A stretch of DNA of 64,000 bases, from contig NZ_CP017560.1 in the NCBI RefSeq assembly GCF_001753205.1, forward strand, positions 620,001 to 684,000. The letters run 5' to 3'. Positions within the stretch are counted from its first letter, which is position 1. Each line of letters begins with the position of its first letter. Of the stretch, positions 1-8,878 are shown piece after piece. A program made the translations under genes and the position numbers. Below the pieces are notes generated by a model. That model did not search any database, had not been told where the DNA came from, and saw only the letters and a list, made by a program, of their open reading frames with translations. The stretch comes from Sporosarcina ureilytica (GTDB lineage: Bacteria; Bacillota; Bacilli; Bacillales_A; Planococcaceae).

Positions 1-302
1 ATTGGACGGATTGTGGACATGTAGCGGATTCCGTCCGCGTTCGAGAGGCATTGGCTTTGGCTACCAAAGTAGCACAATCCCCTTATACCGTTGCGGAACT
101 TTGTTGGTCTGATGATCCAGATTATGTAACGGGGTATGTAAGTAGCCAACAACTAGGATATGTTAGAATTTCTCCTTTGAAAAGGATGGGATGTGAAAGT
201 GGGGGACGTGTGTTTTTTGTACATAACGACGTAGATATAGATTCGTATATTGATTTTTTAGAAAGGAAGCCCGTGTTTATTCAAGGAGGAGAAAGCGAAT
301 GA
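1..302 (+). CDS. bioW: 6-carboxyhexanoate-CoA ligase, C-terminal part
   Basis: The frame is open from the left edge of the window, so only the last ~100 codons are present. The protein makes pimeloyl-CoA from pimelate, CoA and ATP, the first committed step of biotin synthesis in many Bacillales. The recognisable pieces are an SDDPDY(V)TGYV stretch and GYVRISPLK followed by GGRVFFV near the end, as I recall for BioW C-termini. Its TGA overlaps the bioF ATG (ATGA), so the two are translationally coupled. The rest of the gene and any upstream bio genes lie outside the window. Confidence 0.85.
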   Translation, partial: WTDCGHVADSVRVREALALATKVAQSPYTVAELCWSDDPDYVTGYVSSQQLGYVRISPLKRMGCESGGRVFFVHNDVDIDSYIDFLERKPVFIQGGESE

Positions 303-1489
303 ATGATTGGTTTCAACGTCAACTGGAAGCGATTGAAGCGGAAGGGTTAACGAGAACTTTGCGTTCATTGTCAACGGGAAATGATACGGAAGTGATGATA
401 GAGGGAAACAAGTATGTATTGTTTTCATCAAATAATTATTTAGGACTCGCAACAGATTCGCGCTTAAAAGAAAGGGCGATGAATGGAATTTCTCTTTACG
501 GGACGGGTAGTGGCGGTGCGCGGCTGACGACTGGCAATATGGTGATTCATGAGCAATTGGAGCGTGAAATTGCCGAGTTAAAAGGGACGGAAGCGTCGAT
601 TTTATTCAGCAGTGGTTATTTGGCGAACGTTGGGTTCATTTCAAGTGTCATGGGAGAAGGGGACGTCATTTTTTCGGACGCGTGGAATCATGCAAGTATT
701 ATTGATGGTTGCCGTTTAAGCAAGGCGGTAACAATCCGATACGCACATGCAGATATGTTGGATTTAGAAGAAAAGTTACGGGCGTGGCAAGGGGATGGGA
801 AAAAACTCATTGTGACGGATGGGGTTTTTAGCATGGACGGAGATATTGCACCGCTTCCTGAAATCGTTGCACTTGCCAAGAAGTACAATGCTTACATACT
901 GGTTGATGACGCGCATGGAACAGGGGTATTGGGTGAGCGCGGTGGTGGAACAGTTGATTATTTTGGCTTGCAACATGAGGTTGATTTTGTCGTGGGGACG
1001 TTAAGTAAAGCGGTTGGAACAGAAGGTGGTTTTGTGGCCGGCTCCTCCCTTGCAATTCAATATTTACGAAATCGTGCAAGAACGTTTATTTTTCAAACCG
1101 CTTTATCACCAGGTGTGATTGAAGCTGCGCGGGAAGGCATTCGCCTCATTCAATATGAACCAGAAAGGCGTCAACGGCTGTTAAAGAACGCGCATTTCTT
1201 ATATACGAATTTAACGCGTCAAGGATTTACGATAGGTCCCTCAAATACACCGATCATTTCGCTCCTAATTGGCGATGCAAATCAGGCAGTCCAGTTTTCC
1301 GAGCAATTGATGGAAGAGGGTATTTTCATCCCAGCCATTCGCCCACCTACCGTCCCACAAGGTTCAAGTCGACTGCGCATTACTGTGATGGCGACACATA
1401 CCGAGAAACAGCTTCAAACCGTTGTGGATCATGTGGGTGAGATTGGTCGCAGGATGGGTGTGATTAAGAGTGTTGGTAATCTAGTGTAA
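299..1489 (+). CDS. bioF: 8-amino-7-oxononanoate synthase
   Basis: PLP-dependent enzyme that condenses pimeloyl-CoA with L-alanine to 8-amino-7-oxononanoate (KAPA) in biotin synthesis. It has 396 aa, the normal length. Visible motifs are SSNNYLGLA (43-51), GTGSGGARLTTGN (68-80), VDDAHGTGVLG (202-212) and GTLSKAVGTEGG with the likely PLP lysine K237. The start overlaps the bioW stop and has a strong ribosome site (AAGGAGGAGAAAG). The gene ends in a terminator, so the visible operon finishes here. The coupling to bioW supports bioF over the related Kbl/HemA enzymes. Confidence 0.95.
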   Translation: MNDWFQRQLEAIEAEGLTRTLRSLSTGNDTEVMIEGNKYVLFSSNNYLGLATDSRLKERAMNGISLYGTGSGGARLTTGNMVIHEQLEREIAELKGTEASILFSSGYLANVGFISSVMGEGDVIFSDAWNHASIIDGCRLSKAVTIRYAHADMLDLEEKLRAWQGDGKKLIVTDGVFSMDGDIAPLPEIVALAKKYNAYILVDDAHGTGVLGERGGGTVDYFGLQHEVDFVVGTLSKAVGTEGGFVAGSSLAIQYLRNRARTFIFQTALSPGVIEAAREGIRLIQYEPERRQRLLKNAHFLYTNLTRQGFTIGPSNTPIISLLIGDANQAVQFSEQLMEEGIFIPAIRPPTVPQGSSRLRITVMATHTEKQLQTVVDHVGEIGRRMGVIKSVGNLV

Positions 1490-1509
1490 ATATTGGCGGG
1501 TTTTGCTGA

Positions 1510-1544
1510 AGACTTTTCGTAAGTTGCGAAAGGTCTTTTTTTTA
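1510..1544 (+). terminator. Terminator of the bioWF operon
   Basis: Inverted repeat AGACTTTTCG / CGAAAGGTCT with a 7-nt loop, followed by a run of T, about 20 nt after the bioF stop. Confidence 0.8.
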
Positions 1545-1583
1545 TTCAATCCGTCATAATCTATCGTGAAATCGTTCATTAAC

Positions 1584-1597
1584 GTGATATAATTCAC
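1584..1597 (+). promoter_or_regulatory. Crp/Fnr-type palindrome overlapping a -10 box
   Basis: GTGA-TATAAT-TCAC lies 107 nt before the DUF438 gene. The GTGA-N6-TCAC symmetry is that of Crp/Fnr-family sites (Bacillus Fnr prefers TGTGA-N6-TCACA). The centre is itself a perfect -10 hexamer (1588-1593), so a bound protein would sit on the promoter. No good -35 is visible. The regulator is an inference. Confidence 0.4.
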
Positions 1598-1703
1598 AAA
1601 TAATTCCCCTTGATAAGTTATAATTAAAATATAGGTTTAAAAGATTGTCTAAAATCGGATAGGAAATCCATCTTCGTATCCAAAATTAATATGAGGTGAA
1701 ATC

Positions 1704-2921
1704 ATGTTAAATATGCAATTTGATATAAAAAGAATGAGTGCATTAAAAGAAATAATATTATATTTACGTGATGGTGGTTCGTTGGAAGCATTACAAATCC
1801 ACTTTGAACAACATTTTAACGATGTGCGTCCGCTTGACCTACTGCTCATGCAACTGGAATTAATCAATGGTGATTACGGTGTGACGATGGAGGACGTTAA
1901 AAAGTTTTCGAGTATGCATGATCAGTTATCTATTAACGATAAAGAGAATACGTTTATCAATTATGCCACAAATCATCCCGTTCAAATTTTTAAGGCGGAA
2001 AACACTGCATTTCAAGTTCTTTTGAATCAAATCCAACAACTTTTGGAATCGATTGAAAAGAATCCAGATCAAACGATAGGTGATGAATTAACACAGCACA
2101 TCTTTCATCTAGGAGAATTTCACAATCATTATAATCGCAAAGAGAAGCTCTTTTTCCCAATTATGGAACGATACGGCCACATTGCGCCCGCTCGAACAGT
2201 ATGGCGGAAAGATGACCGCATTCGTGCCTTATATCAGGCGCTGAAAAAACAAATTGTTCGACTTCCACTAGACGTTGAGCGTGTTCGAATGAGGTATACC
2301 GCATTTGCAAGGGAATTTAAAGAAATGATCTTTCAGGAAGAGACAATCATTTTACCAATTCTTAAAACAATCTTTAGTCAGTCGGATTGGTTAGCGGTTG
2401 CGAATGAAAGTGATGCATTTGGCTATGCGATTATCGAAGCACCAGCAGAAAAATGGACGCCTACAGTTGAAAAAAAGACAAATGATACGCCACATGCTGA
2501 AAATCTTGTGATGGGCGGTGGCGGACATTTAACGACAGAAGAAGCCCAACTGATTTTTAACAACTTGCCACTGGAAATCACATTTGTTGATAAAAATGAT
2601 TTATTTAAGTACTTCAATGAAATCACAGAAGCATCGGAAATGATGCTTGTGCGGACGCCAAGTTCGATTGGCCGTAACGTAGCCAATTGTCATCCGCCTA
2701 AAAGTTTGATGAAGGTCATGACAATCATCCGTGATCTGAAAACAGGCAGACGAACTTCTGAAAGCATGTGGTTTAAAATGAAGGGGAAATATATTCATAT
2801 TACGTATAAATCACTTTTTAATGATGAAGGGGAGTTTTTAGGAATTTTAGAATACGTCCAAGACATTCAGCCTTTCTTTGAATTACCGAGCGAAGTCAAA
2901 ATGGGACTAAGTGAGCTTTAG
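1704..2921 (+). CDS. DUF438/hemerythrin-like protein with C-terminal PAS domain
   Basis: 405 aa. An N-terminal helical DUF438-type region (about 1-100) is followed by a hemerythrin HHE-like helical domain (about 115-235; HPVQIFKAEN, FHNHYNRKEKLFFP and FQEETIILP carry the His/Glu pattern). A PAS-like domain (about 275-395) starts at LTTEEAQLIFNNLPLEITFVD. Such proteins are cytoplasmic and thought to sense gas, redox or nitric oxide, but no reaction is established. The start has a clear ribosome site (ATGAGGTG). It is monocistronic, with a Crp/Fnr-like palindrome over its promoter, which fits an oxygen/NO theme. The domain call is confident; the function is not. Confidence 0.8.
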   Translation: MLNMQFDIKRMSALKEIILYLRDGGSLEALQIHFEQHFNDVRPLDLLLMQLELINGDYGVTMEDVKKFSSMHDQLSINDKENTFINYATNHPVQIFKAENTAFQVLLNQIQQLLESIEKNPDQTIGDELTQHIFHLGEFHNHYNRKEKLFFPIMERYGHIAPARTVWRKDDRIRALYQALKKQIVRLPLDVERVRMRYTAFAREFKEMIFQEETIILPILKTIFSQSDWLAVANESDAFGYAIIEAPAEKWTPTVEKKTNDTPHAENLVMGGGGHLTTEEAQLIFNNLPLEITFVDKNDLFKYFNEITEASEMMLVRTPSSIGRNVANCHPPKSLMKVMTIIRDLKTGRRTSESMWFKMKGKYIHITYKSLFNDEGEFLGILEYVQDIQPFFELPSEVKMGLSEL

Positions 2922-2932
2922 GAATGAATCGA

Positions 2933-2974
2933 AAAACCTCCGCACAGATTATATTGTGTGGAGGTTTCGCGTTT
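2933..2974. terminator. Bidirectional terminator between convergent genes
   Basis: Strong hairpin AACCTCCGCACA / TGTGTGGAGGTT between the DUF438 gene (+) and the HAAS gene (-), with A-rich and T-rich flanks that would serve both strands. Confidence 0.75.
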
Positions 2975-3996
2975 CATAATCTTATTTTCGCTTTTCGATA
3001 GCTGTCATACACTTCAATTGCTGAAGTGACGATGACGGTGACAATAATCGTCCAAAAAGCCCAATACATCATGTTTTGCACTGAGGATAAACTGATTTCA
3101 AGTAGATTTGCCATATATGGAACAACTGCCTCGTTTATGAGGTTTGGGTTACTTGCGATGACAATAAAAGCAATGGCACTTAATACTTTTATGATTGCAT
3201 TGATTGTAACGAGCTTCTTTGTCCATTGTTTTGTTTTCCATTTATAAATTCCAAGTCCGATTTCAAGTAGGGCAAATGGTAAAATGATTGGCCAATAAGA
3301 TAGTAAGACGGTTTGATCGAAAATGGGCATGATCATTTGCAAGTCATTCCCATCAATTGAACGATAAATTCCCACAAGGCGTTCTGCATTGAAATAAAGC
3401 GGGACCCAAATGACTGTCCAAATGATGCCGAAAATCACTTCACCTTTTGATATGACTTTTTTCTTTGGGATGACTTGCACCTGTTTTAAATCTTCTGGCG
3501 TCCACTTTATTCCAAAGTTTGTGAGGGTTTCGGTGTTGCTATCTAGCCCAAATCGTTCAATCACGATAAATACAATGGTCACCCAAAACAACGTCTGGAT
3601 AAGCACTGTGATGATATTGGCGATTATCATGCCCAGACCGTTAATGATCAAGGTGAGAATGTTTTGTTCTCCAGAAAAAAGGACAATACTTTCAACAATA
3701 TAGACTAAAATGGTAATGAAAATCGCCCATGGCACGATGATCTTAAGTGTCCGCATATAAGTATCGTATATTTTGGGACCAATCAAAAAATTGGGTGTGT
3801 CACGGTAGCTTGCGGTAAGTTCCGCCGGGTCTCCGAGTTCCGAAAGAGCCTCCATGATATCATTTTCTGTATAGTCATCTGGCAACATATCTTCGATGGT
3901 AGAGCGTAGTTCAAGCGCAATATCATCCCTAGATTTTTCTGGTAATCTTCTTGTTACCTCATAAACATAAGCTTCAATCAGATTCATGATGTTCAT
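2974..3996 (-). CDS. HAAS-domain membrane protein
   Basis: 340 aa. The N-terminal ~75 residues are charged helices ending in LGDPAELTASYRD, typical of the HAAS (heptahelical, PadR-associated) domain. About six hydrophobic segments follow (roughly 85-110, 120-150, 185-205, 225-250, 268-290, 310-332). The first codons overlap the end of the PadR gene by 23 nt, so the two are co-transcribed and coupled. HAAS proteins are known partners of PadR regulators, probably signalling from the membrane. The signal is unknown. Confidence 0.8.
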   Translation of the reverse strand: MNIMNLIEAYVYEVTRRLPEKSRDDIALELRSTIEDMLPDDYTENDIMEALSELGDPAELTASYRDTPNFLIGPKIYDTYMRTLKIIVPWAIFITILVYIVESIVLFSGEQNILTLIINGLGMIIANIITVLIQTLFWVTIVFIVIERFGLDSNTETLTNFGIKWTPEDLKQVQVIPKKKVISKGEVIFGIIWTVIWVPLYFNAERLVGIYRSIDGNDLQMIMPIFDQTVLLSYWPIILPFALLEIGLGIYKWKTKQWTKKLVTINAIIKVLSAIAFIVIASNPNLINEAVVPYMANLLEISLSSVQNMMYWAFWTIIVTVIVTSAIEVYDSYRKAKIRL

Positions 3997-4318
3997 CTCC
4001 TTCCAATAAAGACGCTAATTCTAGCGTCATTTTTTTCCATTCCTTTGTGAGTTGCTCATAAATTTCAATCCCATATTCATTCATGACGTAATACTTGCGC
4101 GGTCTGCTTTCTGTCGTATCCCAGCTACTTGTTAGGAGTTTCTGTTTCTCTAGTCGGCGAAGCAATGGATATAACGTGCTTTGTTCAATCGTAACGCCTG
4201 CCTTTTCAAGACGTTGCACCAATGAATAACCATATTGTGGGGTTCCTAATTGGCTTAATACGGCCAAAGTTAAAGTCCCTCTTCTTAATTCAGTTGTGAA
4301 AGATTCTACTAATGACAT
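3974..4318 (-). CDS. PadR-family transcriptional regulator
   Basis: 114 aa with the PadR winged helix: ELRRGTLTLAVLSQLGTPQYGYSLVQRLEKAGV, then TLYPLLRRLEKQKLLTSSW and RKYYVMNEYG as the wing. It is the first gene of a two-gene operon with the HAAS membrane protein. PadR proteins usually repress their own operon. An imperfect inverted repeat 22 nt upstream of the start is a candidate autoregulatory site. Confidence 0.9.
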   Translation of the reverse strand: MSLVESFTTELRRGTLTLAVLSQLGTPQYGYSLVQRLEKAGVTIEQSTLYPLLRRLEKQKLLTSSWDTTESRPRKYYVMNEYGIEIYEQLTKEWKKMTLELASLLEGDEHHESD

Positions 4319-4339
4319 GATAATTATCTCACCTTCTTA

Positions 4340-4358
4340 TACTATGTATCATACAGTA
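4340..4358 (-). promoter_or_regulatory. Candidate PadR operator
   Basis: Imperfect inverted repeat (TACTATGTATC / ATACAGTA) just upstream of the padR-like gene. Six of nine outer pairs match. The assignment rests on position and symmetry only. Confidence 0.3.
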
Positions 4359-4508
4359 ATGTGTTTTAGGTAACAATAGAATAAATAAAATATGATTGGA
4401 TAATAACTTATATAAAGTTTTAGGAGATGAAGAAAGTCCACTAAACTGTGGATAATAAAACAATCTTAGGGCAAAATATAACGAATAAATTAGATTGGAG
4501 GAAGAGGA

Positions 4509-4649
4509 ATGAAATACAAAAAAATCATTTTACCGTTTATGTCGGTTATGTTGTCGGCGGGTTTTCTTTTCGGTTGTAATGGCGTTGACGAAGACGAACC
4601 GGATCCAACAGAAGAACCGTCTGAACAACGAGAAGATAATAGTCAATAA
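4509..4649 (+). CDS. Small acidic lipoprotein
   Basis: 46 aa. It begins MKYKKIILPF, has a hydrophobic stretch, and a lipobox FLFGC with the probable lipidated cysteine at 23. The mature peptide is only ~24 residues and very acidic (DEDEPDPTEEP). A GGAGG ribosome site sits 6 nt before the ATG. No homologue is recognised. It is exported and membrane-anchored by inference from the signal. Confidence 0.65.
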   Translation: MKYKKIILPFMSVMLSAGFLFGCNGVDEDEPDPTEEPSEQREDNSQ

Positions 4650-4771
4650 ATTAATGAGCGCATTGTCTTAAGCTGCTTTGGAAATAATAGACAAGTATCA
4701 TCTAAAGTAAATCGTACACATTACGAGGTGTAAGTGAAATATCACTTAACAAAATAAATGGAGTGGTGACA

Positions 4772-4951
4772 ATGCCGAACAACAACCAGAACCAAAAAAA
4801 TCAACGCAATCAACAACAGAATCAAAGGAATCGAAACCAAGAAGCGCAGTATCAGAACAACACTGAATTTGGTGAAGGATTTAATGCACAAGAATTCCAA
4901 CAAAACAATCAACAACAAAACCAACAAAAAAATCGAAAACGCAATAAATAA
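4772..4951 (+). CDS. Asn/Gln-rich small basic protein, possibly spore-related
   Basis: 59 aa made almost entirely of N, Q, R and K, with one central block TEFGEGFNAQEFQ. The composition and the EF...AQEF block recall gamma-type small acid-soluble spore proteins, but the similarity is too weak to name it. The ATG at 4772 is preferred over GTGs at 4763 and 4766 because GGAGTGG lies 5-6 nt before it. It ends just before a strong terminator. Confidence 0.6.
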   Translation: MPNNNQNQKNQRNQQQNQRNRNQEAQYQNNTEFGEGFNAQEFQQNNQQQNQQKNRKRNK

Positions 4952-4961
4952 TGCATAATAA

Positions 4962-4997
4962 AAACCTGTGCCTGACATTACGTGGCGCAGGTTTCTT
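4962..4997. terminator. Terminator between convergent genes
   Basis: Hairpin AACCTGTGCC / GGCGCAGGTT with a 10-nt loop, followed by TTTCTTTTG. It serves the Asn/Gln-rich gene and possibly the catalase on the other strand. Confidence 0.75.
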
Positions 4998-5012
4998 TTG
5001 AATTGGATTTTT

Positions 5013-7064
5013 TTATTTTCTATCCCAAAAACGCATATGACCAATCGCAGCGACAAAGTCTTCACCAAAGTTCGGATTATCTTTGGCAAAAACGACCCCA
5101 GATAAATTATTTCGATCTGTGGCATGAATATAAGAATGACCATTTGAGCCGACGCCGATAGGTTTGTAGTGCTTATAAGCTACATTTATATAATTCATAA
5201 TGTCGGAGTTGAATCTTTCCATATTTTTAGCGCTTCCACCAACAACATAGATGGAGTCAAGTAGATAAGGGCTTGTTGTGATGAATGTTTCATCAACTTT
5301 TAGTTCTGTACCATCATCACCTGTGACGGTACCAAGCGTGGCACCAACGATGACAACAAACACACCATATTTCTTAAGGGTGTTAAGCGTATTGGTTACT
5401 TCGTTTCCATTAAAACCATCCCCAACGAGGACCCCTACTTTTAATGAGTAGGCATACTTTGGGGTACTTGCCTGGCTAAGAGAAGGATAGCTGGTCGACA
5501 CAGGGACGTGATCTCCAGTTGGACGATTAACCCCAACGTTATCTGCTACGATGGTAGCCATTTCTTTATCTACATTTACTAATAGATCAACGTTTTGCTG
5601 TCGGACTGACTCACTCTCACAACTTCCAATCTGATAGCTAAGCGCTTCAATCATATGCTGTTTCTCGATAGATGTTAAACTATTCCAGAAAATTCTTGGC
5701 TGTGTAAAGTAATCATAAAATTTTTCAGGTACCTCGCGCGTAACATGCCCCTCCACTTTTGTAGGATAATGCTTATATCCTCCTTCTTTAGGCGGCGTTG
5801 TGTAAGGCGTATTGTTTGTCAGTGAGTTTCTATGATAACTCGTTTCGTCAACATCGATACGGTACTGCATATACCCTTTTCTCTGATTATTGTGGAATGG
5901 ACAGAGTGGACGGTTAATCGGTAACTGGTCATAGTTTTTACTGCCTAAACGGTGGTATTGTGCCGATCGGTAGGCAAGTAACCTACCTTGTAAAACAGGG
6001 TCGTTGGAAAAATCAATGCCGGGAACAATATTTGCCGGGTTGAATGCAGCTTGCTCAAGCTCCGCGAATTCATTGTCCACATTTCGATTTAACGTCATTT
6101 TGCCGACAATCTCGGCAGGGATTAGCTCTTCCGGCCAAAATTTTGTGGAATCTAGAATATCAAAATCGTATTTATGTTCATCTTCCATTGGAATCATTTG
6201 AACGCCTAATTCATATTCAGGGTAAGCGCCCATATTAATCGCTTCTCTAAGGTCTCGCCTATGGAAGTCTGGATCAATACCGCCAATTTTTTGCGCTTCA
6301 TCCATCAGCAAAGAGTGCGACCCAAGAACAGGTTTCCATATAAATCTGACAAAAGTTGCGACACCTTCTTCATTTACAAATAGGTACGTATTAACTGAAA
6401 ACGACGGCATCATTCGATAACTTCTAATAAGACCCCAATCTGACATCACCCATAATGTCATATGAAGTGCTTCCGGGTTATTTGCCACATAATCCCAAAA
6501 TGTATCATGGGCGCCGGAAGCTTGCGGCATACCTGTACGCGGTTCCGGCTGATACGCATGTATGACATCAAGGAATTTCATTGCATCCTGGTTAATCAGA
6601 ACAGGAAACGAAATCAGCGTCATATCGTAGTTTCCTTCATCTGTATAAAACTTAATCCCTAAACAGCGCAAATCTCTTGCTGTATCTTTTGATCCTTTGC
6701 TTCCTTGTACAGTTGAAAATCTGACAAATAATGGCGTCTTTTTACCAGCCTCTTGTAAAAATCCGGCTTTCGTAAATTGTTTCATTGACTTATAACATTC
6801 GAATTCTCCATGAGCCCCATACCCTCTAGCATGAACTTTTCTCTCGGGGATTTCCTCACGCACAAAAGAAGTTATTTTCTCAAAAAAATGAACATCCTCC
6901 ATCAGGCCAGGGCCACGTTTCCCAGCTGTTAAAATTCTTTCGTCATCTGAGATTTTTCTCGAAGCATTTGTTGTCATCGGTTTCCCGGCATTTCTCACAC
7001 GGAATTCGTCTAGTTGTTGTTGTTTTCTATTTTTGTTGTGATTTGATGAAGTATTCTCACTCAT
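5013..7064 (-). CDS. Large-subunit (clade II) catalase
   Basis: 683 aa, the size of KatE/HPII-type haem catalases. It disproportionates hydrogen peroxide. Motifs: distal-side HARGYGAHGEFE, RFSTVQGSKGSKDTARD with the usual Ser/Asp arrangement, and the proximal GRLLAYRSAQYHRLG stretch with the haem tyrosine. From about residue 540 (KVGVLVGDGFNG) it carries the DJ-1/PfpI-like C-terminal domain typical of this clade. The ATG at 7064 is chosen because GGGGG lies 6 nt upstream; nine upstream codons lack a site. No PerR or sigma-B promoter was recognised upstream. Large Bacillus catalases are often stress or spore enzymes. Confidence 0.93.
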   Translation of the reverse strand: MSENTSSNHNKNRKQQQLDEFRVRNAGKPMTTNASRKISDDERILTAGKRGPGLMEDVHFFEKITSFVREEIPERKVHARGYGAHGEFECYKSMKQFTKAGFLQEAGKKTPLFVRFSTVQGSKGSKDTARDLRCLGIKFYTDEGNYDMTLISFPVLINQDAMKFLDVIHAYQPEPRTGMPQASGAHDTFWDYVANNPEALHMTLWVMSDWGLIRSYRMMPSFSVNTYLFVNEEGVATFVRFIWKPVLGSHSLLMDEAQKIGGIDPDFHRRDLREAINMGAYPEYELGVQMIPMEDEHKYDFDILDSTKFWPEELIPAEIVGKMTLNRNVDNEFAELEQAAFNPANIVPGIDFSNDPVLQGRLLAYRSAQYHRLGSKNYDQLPINRPLCPFHNNQRKGYMQYRIDVDETSYHRNSLTNNTPYTTPPKEGGYKHYPTKVEGHVTREVPEKFYDYFTQPRIFWNSLTSIEKQHMIEALSYQIGSCESESVRQQNVDLLVNVDKEMATIVADNVGVNRPTGDHVPVSTSYPSLSQASTPKYAYSLKVGVLVGDGFNGNEVTNTLNTLKKYGVFVVIVGATLGTVTGDDGTELKVDETFITTSPYLLDSIYVVGGSAKNMERFNSDIMNYINVAYKHYKPIGVGSNGHSYIHATDRNNLSGVVFAKDNPNFGEDFVAAIGHMRFWDRK

Positions 7065-7129
7065 GTAAGCACCCCCATTAATTTTCAGCACCTTTTCATC
7101 TTATGATTGATCCTTTTCATTCATGATAT

Positions 7130-7176
7130 AAAATAAAAGGCATTCATCCGCAGTGGTAAGCGGGTGAAAGCCTTTT
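7130..7176 (-). terminator. Terminator of the SLAP-domain gene
   Basis: On the minus strand, AAAGGCTTTCA..CCGC pairs with GCGG..TGAATGCCTTT, followed by TATTTTAT. It separates the SLAP gene from the downstream catalase. Confidence 0.65.
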
Positions 7177-7177
7177 G

Positions 7178-7546
7178 TTAGGGGTATTTATTGTAAACGA
7201 TGGTGTACGCTGGAAGTTGGTCTGTTTGATTGTCTGATGAAAAGATGAATGTCCATGGCATGGAGGTTCTTTCAGGGACTTGTAAGGGGAGCGTAAACGT
7301 ACCAGTCATCATTTGTTTGTCTTTTAAATAGCTAATGGCCATGTTTGCTAACCTGAGGGGCGTGTCTTCAACATTGTGAATGAGCACTGTTACCAATCGC
7401 TCACTTTTGTGATTCATTGCTTCCCAAAGAAATGAAAATTGGATGCCATCATTGAGGTGTAGCGATTGAAAAAGATGGGTAATTTTTTCTCTATCAGCGG
7501 GTGCAATTGTTTTATCCCAAGCAGGTTGAAAAAATAATGTTTGCAT
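7178..7546 (-). CDS. SLAP-domain protein
   Basis: 122 aa, no signal peptide. The opening TLFFQPAWDKTIAPADREKI and the tail PWTFIFSSDN match what I recall of the SLAP domain seen in S-layer/accessory-Sec associated proteins of Bacillales. It stands alone here, with its own terminator, and no accessory SecA or S-layer gene is in the window. Its role is unknown. The start has an AGGAGG-like site. Confidence 0.65.
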   Translation of the reverse strand: MQTLFFQPAWDKTIAPADREKITHLFQSLHLNDGIQFSFLWEAMNHKSERLVTVLIHNVEDTPLRLANMAISYLKDKQMMTGTFTLPLQVPERTSMPWTFIFSSDNQTDQLPAYTIVYNKYP

Positions 7547-7663
7547 CGTACCTTCCTCCTCGTATGTGAGAGTTGTTTTATTATAACAGGGTGAGTAGAA
7601 GATTTCTTTTTAATGCTGTGTCAAAATATGATATGGTAAATTGTCGAGGATGAAGACAGAAGG

Positions 7664-8677
7664 GTGAAGAATGTGTTAGAAGTATCTGAGAGTAAATTAT
7701 TGCAATATATTATGCATGGCATAGATGAGACGCTGATTTTAGGAGATGAAGTGTTCACTGAACCAGAAGTACTGATGGAGGCGGCTTTTACGCAACTAGC
7801 CTTTAGTAAAGTGCAGTTTGATCAGCAATATGAGTTTTTTCATGAAACAGATATTGATTTACATGAAGTCTATACATATGCGAAGAAGATTTTTCAGGAA
7901 GAAAGTAATTTCCTGGAGCAATCGCAGCATATCGCAACGCATTTGCATAGCGTATCTACCCATCCCAATATTAAAAGTGGGGATTTGTTTATTGGGTTAT
8001 TTGATAACTGTGTAATGGGGACGGAGACGAAAAAAGTCCTTTCTATTGTGAAAATTGATGATAAAGAAATCTTTTTAGATGTAAAAAGTGAGCAAAATAC
8101 AATGACTGTTAGCGGCATTGATGGCATTAATGTAAGGAAGATTAATAACGCGGCCGTCATTGTCGATATGGGACCAGATGAAGAGCCAGCTGTTTTTATT
8201 AGAACGAGAAGGAAAGATGATGTTGTTTATTGGCAAGAGCGTTTTTTAAAAATTAAAGTCGCGGATGAACAATATGAGAAAACGGATTTGGCGATGCAAG
8301 AAGTTAAAAAATATATTTTAAAAGACGAGCGTTTTACGAATACCGAAAAGCTTGGTCTGTTAAATAAAACGCTAGATTACTTTAGAAATGAAGAGGAATT
8401 TCAAGTCGAAGCCTACATTGAAAAGGTTTTTGAAGCGCCTGACGAAGTGCAAAGAGATGTGATTGTGAATTCGGTAAAACCTTATGAAACGATTATTTCC
8501 GAGAGTGCCATTGAGAAAGCGGAGCAAAAGTTCAAGCGAAAAATAAAGCTGGATAACAATATTGAAATTGTCGTTAACGTACGTGATATTGACCAAGTGG
8601 ATGACCTGATTCAGGTTGGTTATGACGAAGCAACGGGGCGGAATTTTTATAAGATTTATTTTGAGGAAGAAGAATAA
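7664..8677 (+). CDS. 37-kDa nucleoid-associated protein
   Basis: 337 aa, matching the NA37/YejK (NdpA) family length. Typical stretches are VSTHPNIKSGDLFIGLFDN, VLSIVKIDDKEIFLD and the C-terminal GRNFYKIYFEEEE. These proteins bind DNA and associate with the nucleoid; the exact role in Gram-positives is unknown. The GTG start has only a modest upstream AG-rich stretch, so it could begin a few codons later. It is monocistronic with a terminator right after the stop. Confidence 0.85.
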   Translation: MKNVLEVSESKLLQYIMHGIDETLILGDEVFTEPEVLMEAAFTQLAFSKVQFDQQYEFFHETDIDLHEVYTYAKKIFQEESNFLEQSQHIATHLHSVSTHPNIKSGDLFIGLFDNCVMGTETKKVLSIVKIDDKEIFLDVKSEQNTMTVSGIDGINVRKINNAAVIVDMGPDEEPAVFIRTRRKDDVVYWQERFLKIKVADEQYEKTDLAMQEVKKYILKDERFTNTEKLGLLNKTLDYFRNEEEFQVEAYIEKVFEAPDEVQRDVIVNSVKPYETIISESAIEKAEQKFKRKIKLDNNIEIVVNVRDIDQVDDLIQVGYDEATGRNFYKIYFEEEE

Positions 8678-8689
8678 AGAGTTTCGTGA

Positions 8690-8723
8690 AAGCCCGGGTA
8701 TGAAGATATACCGCGGGTTTTTG
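8690..8723 (+). terminator. Terminator of the nucleoid-associated gene
   Basis: CCCGGGTAT / ATACCGCGGG hairpin followed by TTTTTGC, 13 nt after the stop. Confidence 0.75.
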
Positions 8724-8792
8724 CATGTTACGGAAACTTTTATTGTCAAAGCCGAAGTCATTTATGAATATACACCGTCGTACCTTTTGCTA

Positions 8793-8836
8793 CATAAATA
8801 AATCCCTCACCTAATAAGGTAAGGGAATTATTTATG
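8793..8836 (-). terminator. Terminator of the EamA transporter gene
   Basis: CATAAATAA..TCCC.TACCT inverted repeat with a short AATA loop, downstream of the minus-strand transporter gene. Confidence 0.6.
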
Positions 8837-8878
8837 TCAAAATGTCTACACTAAGCTTAGTTTTATCAATTTGAACGC

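Noticed and set aside
7065..7177. PerR box or sigma-B promoter for the catalase
   Set aside because: No TTATAATNATTATAA-like sequence and no GTTTAA/GGGTAT pair was found on the minus strand upstream of the gene.
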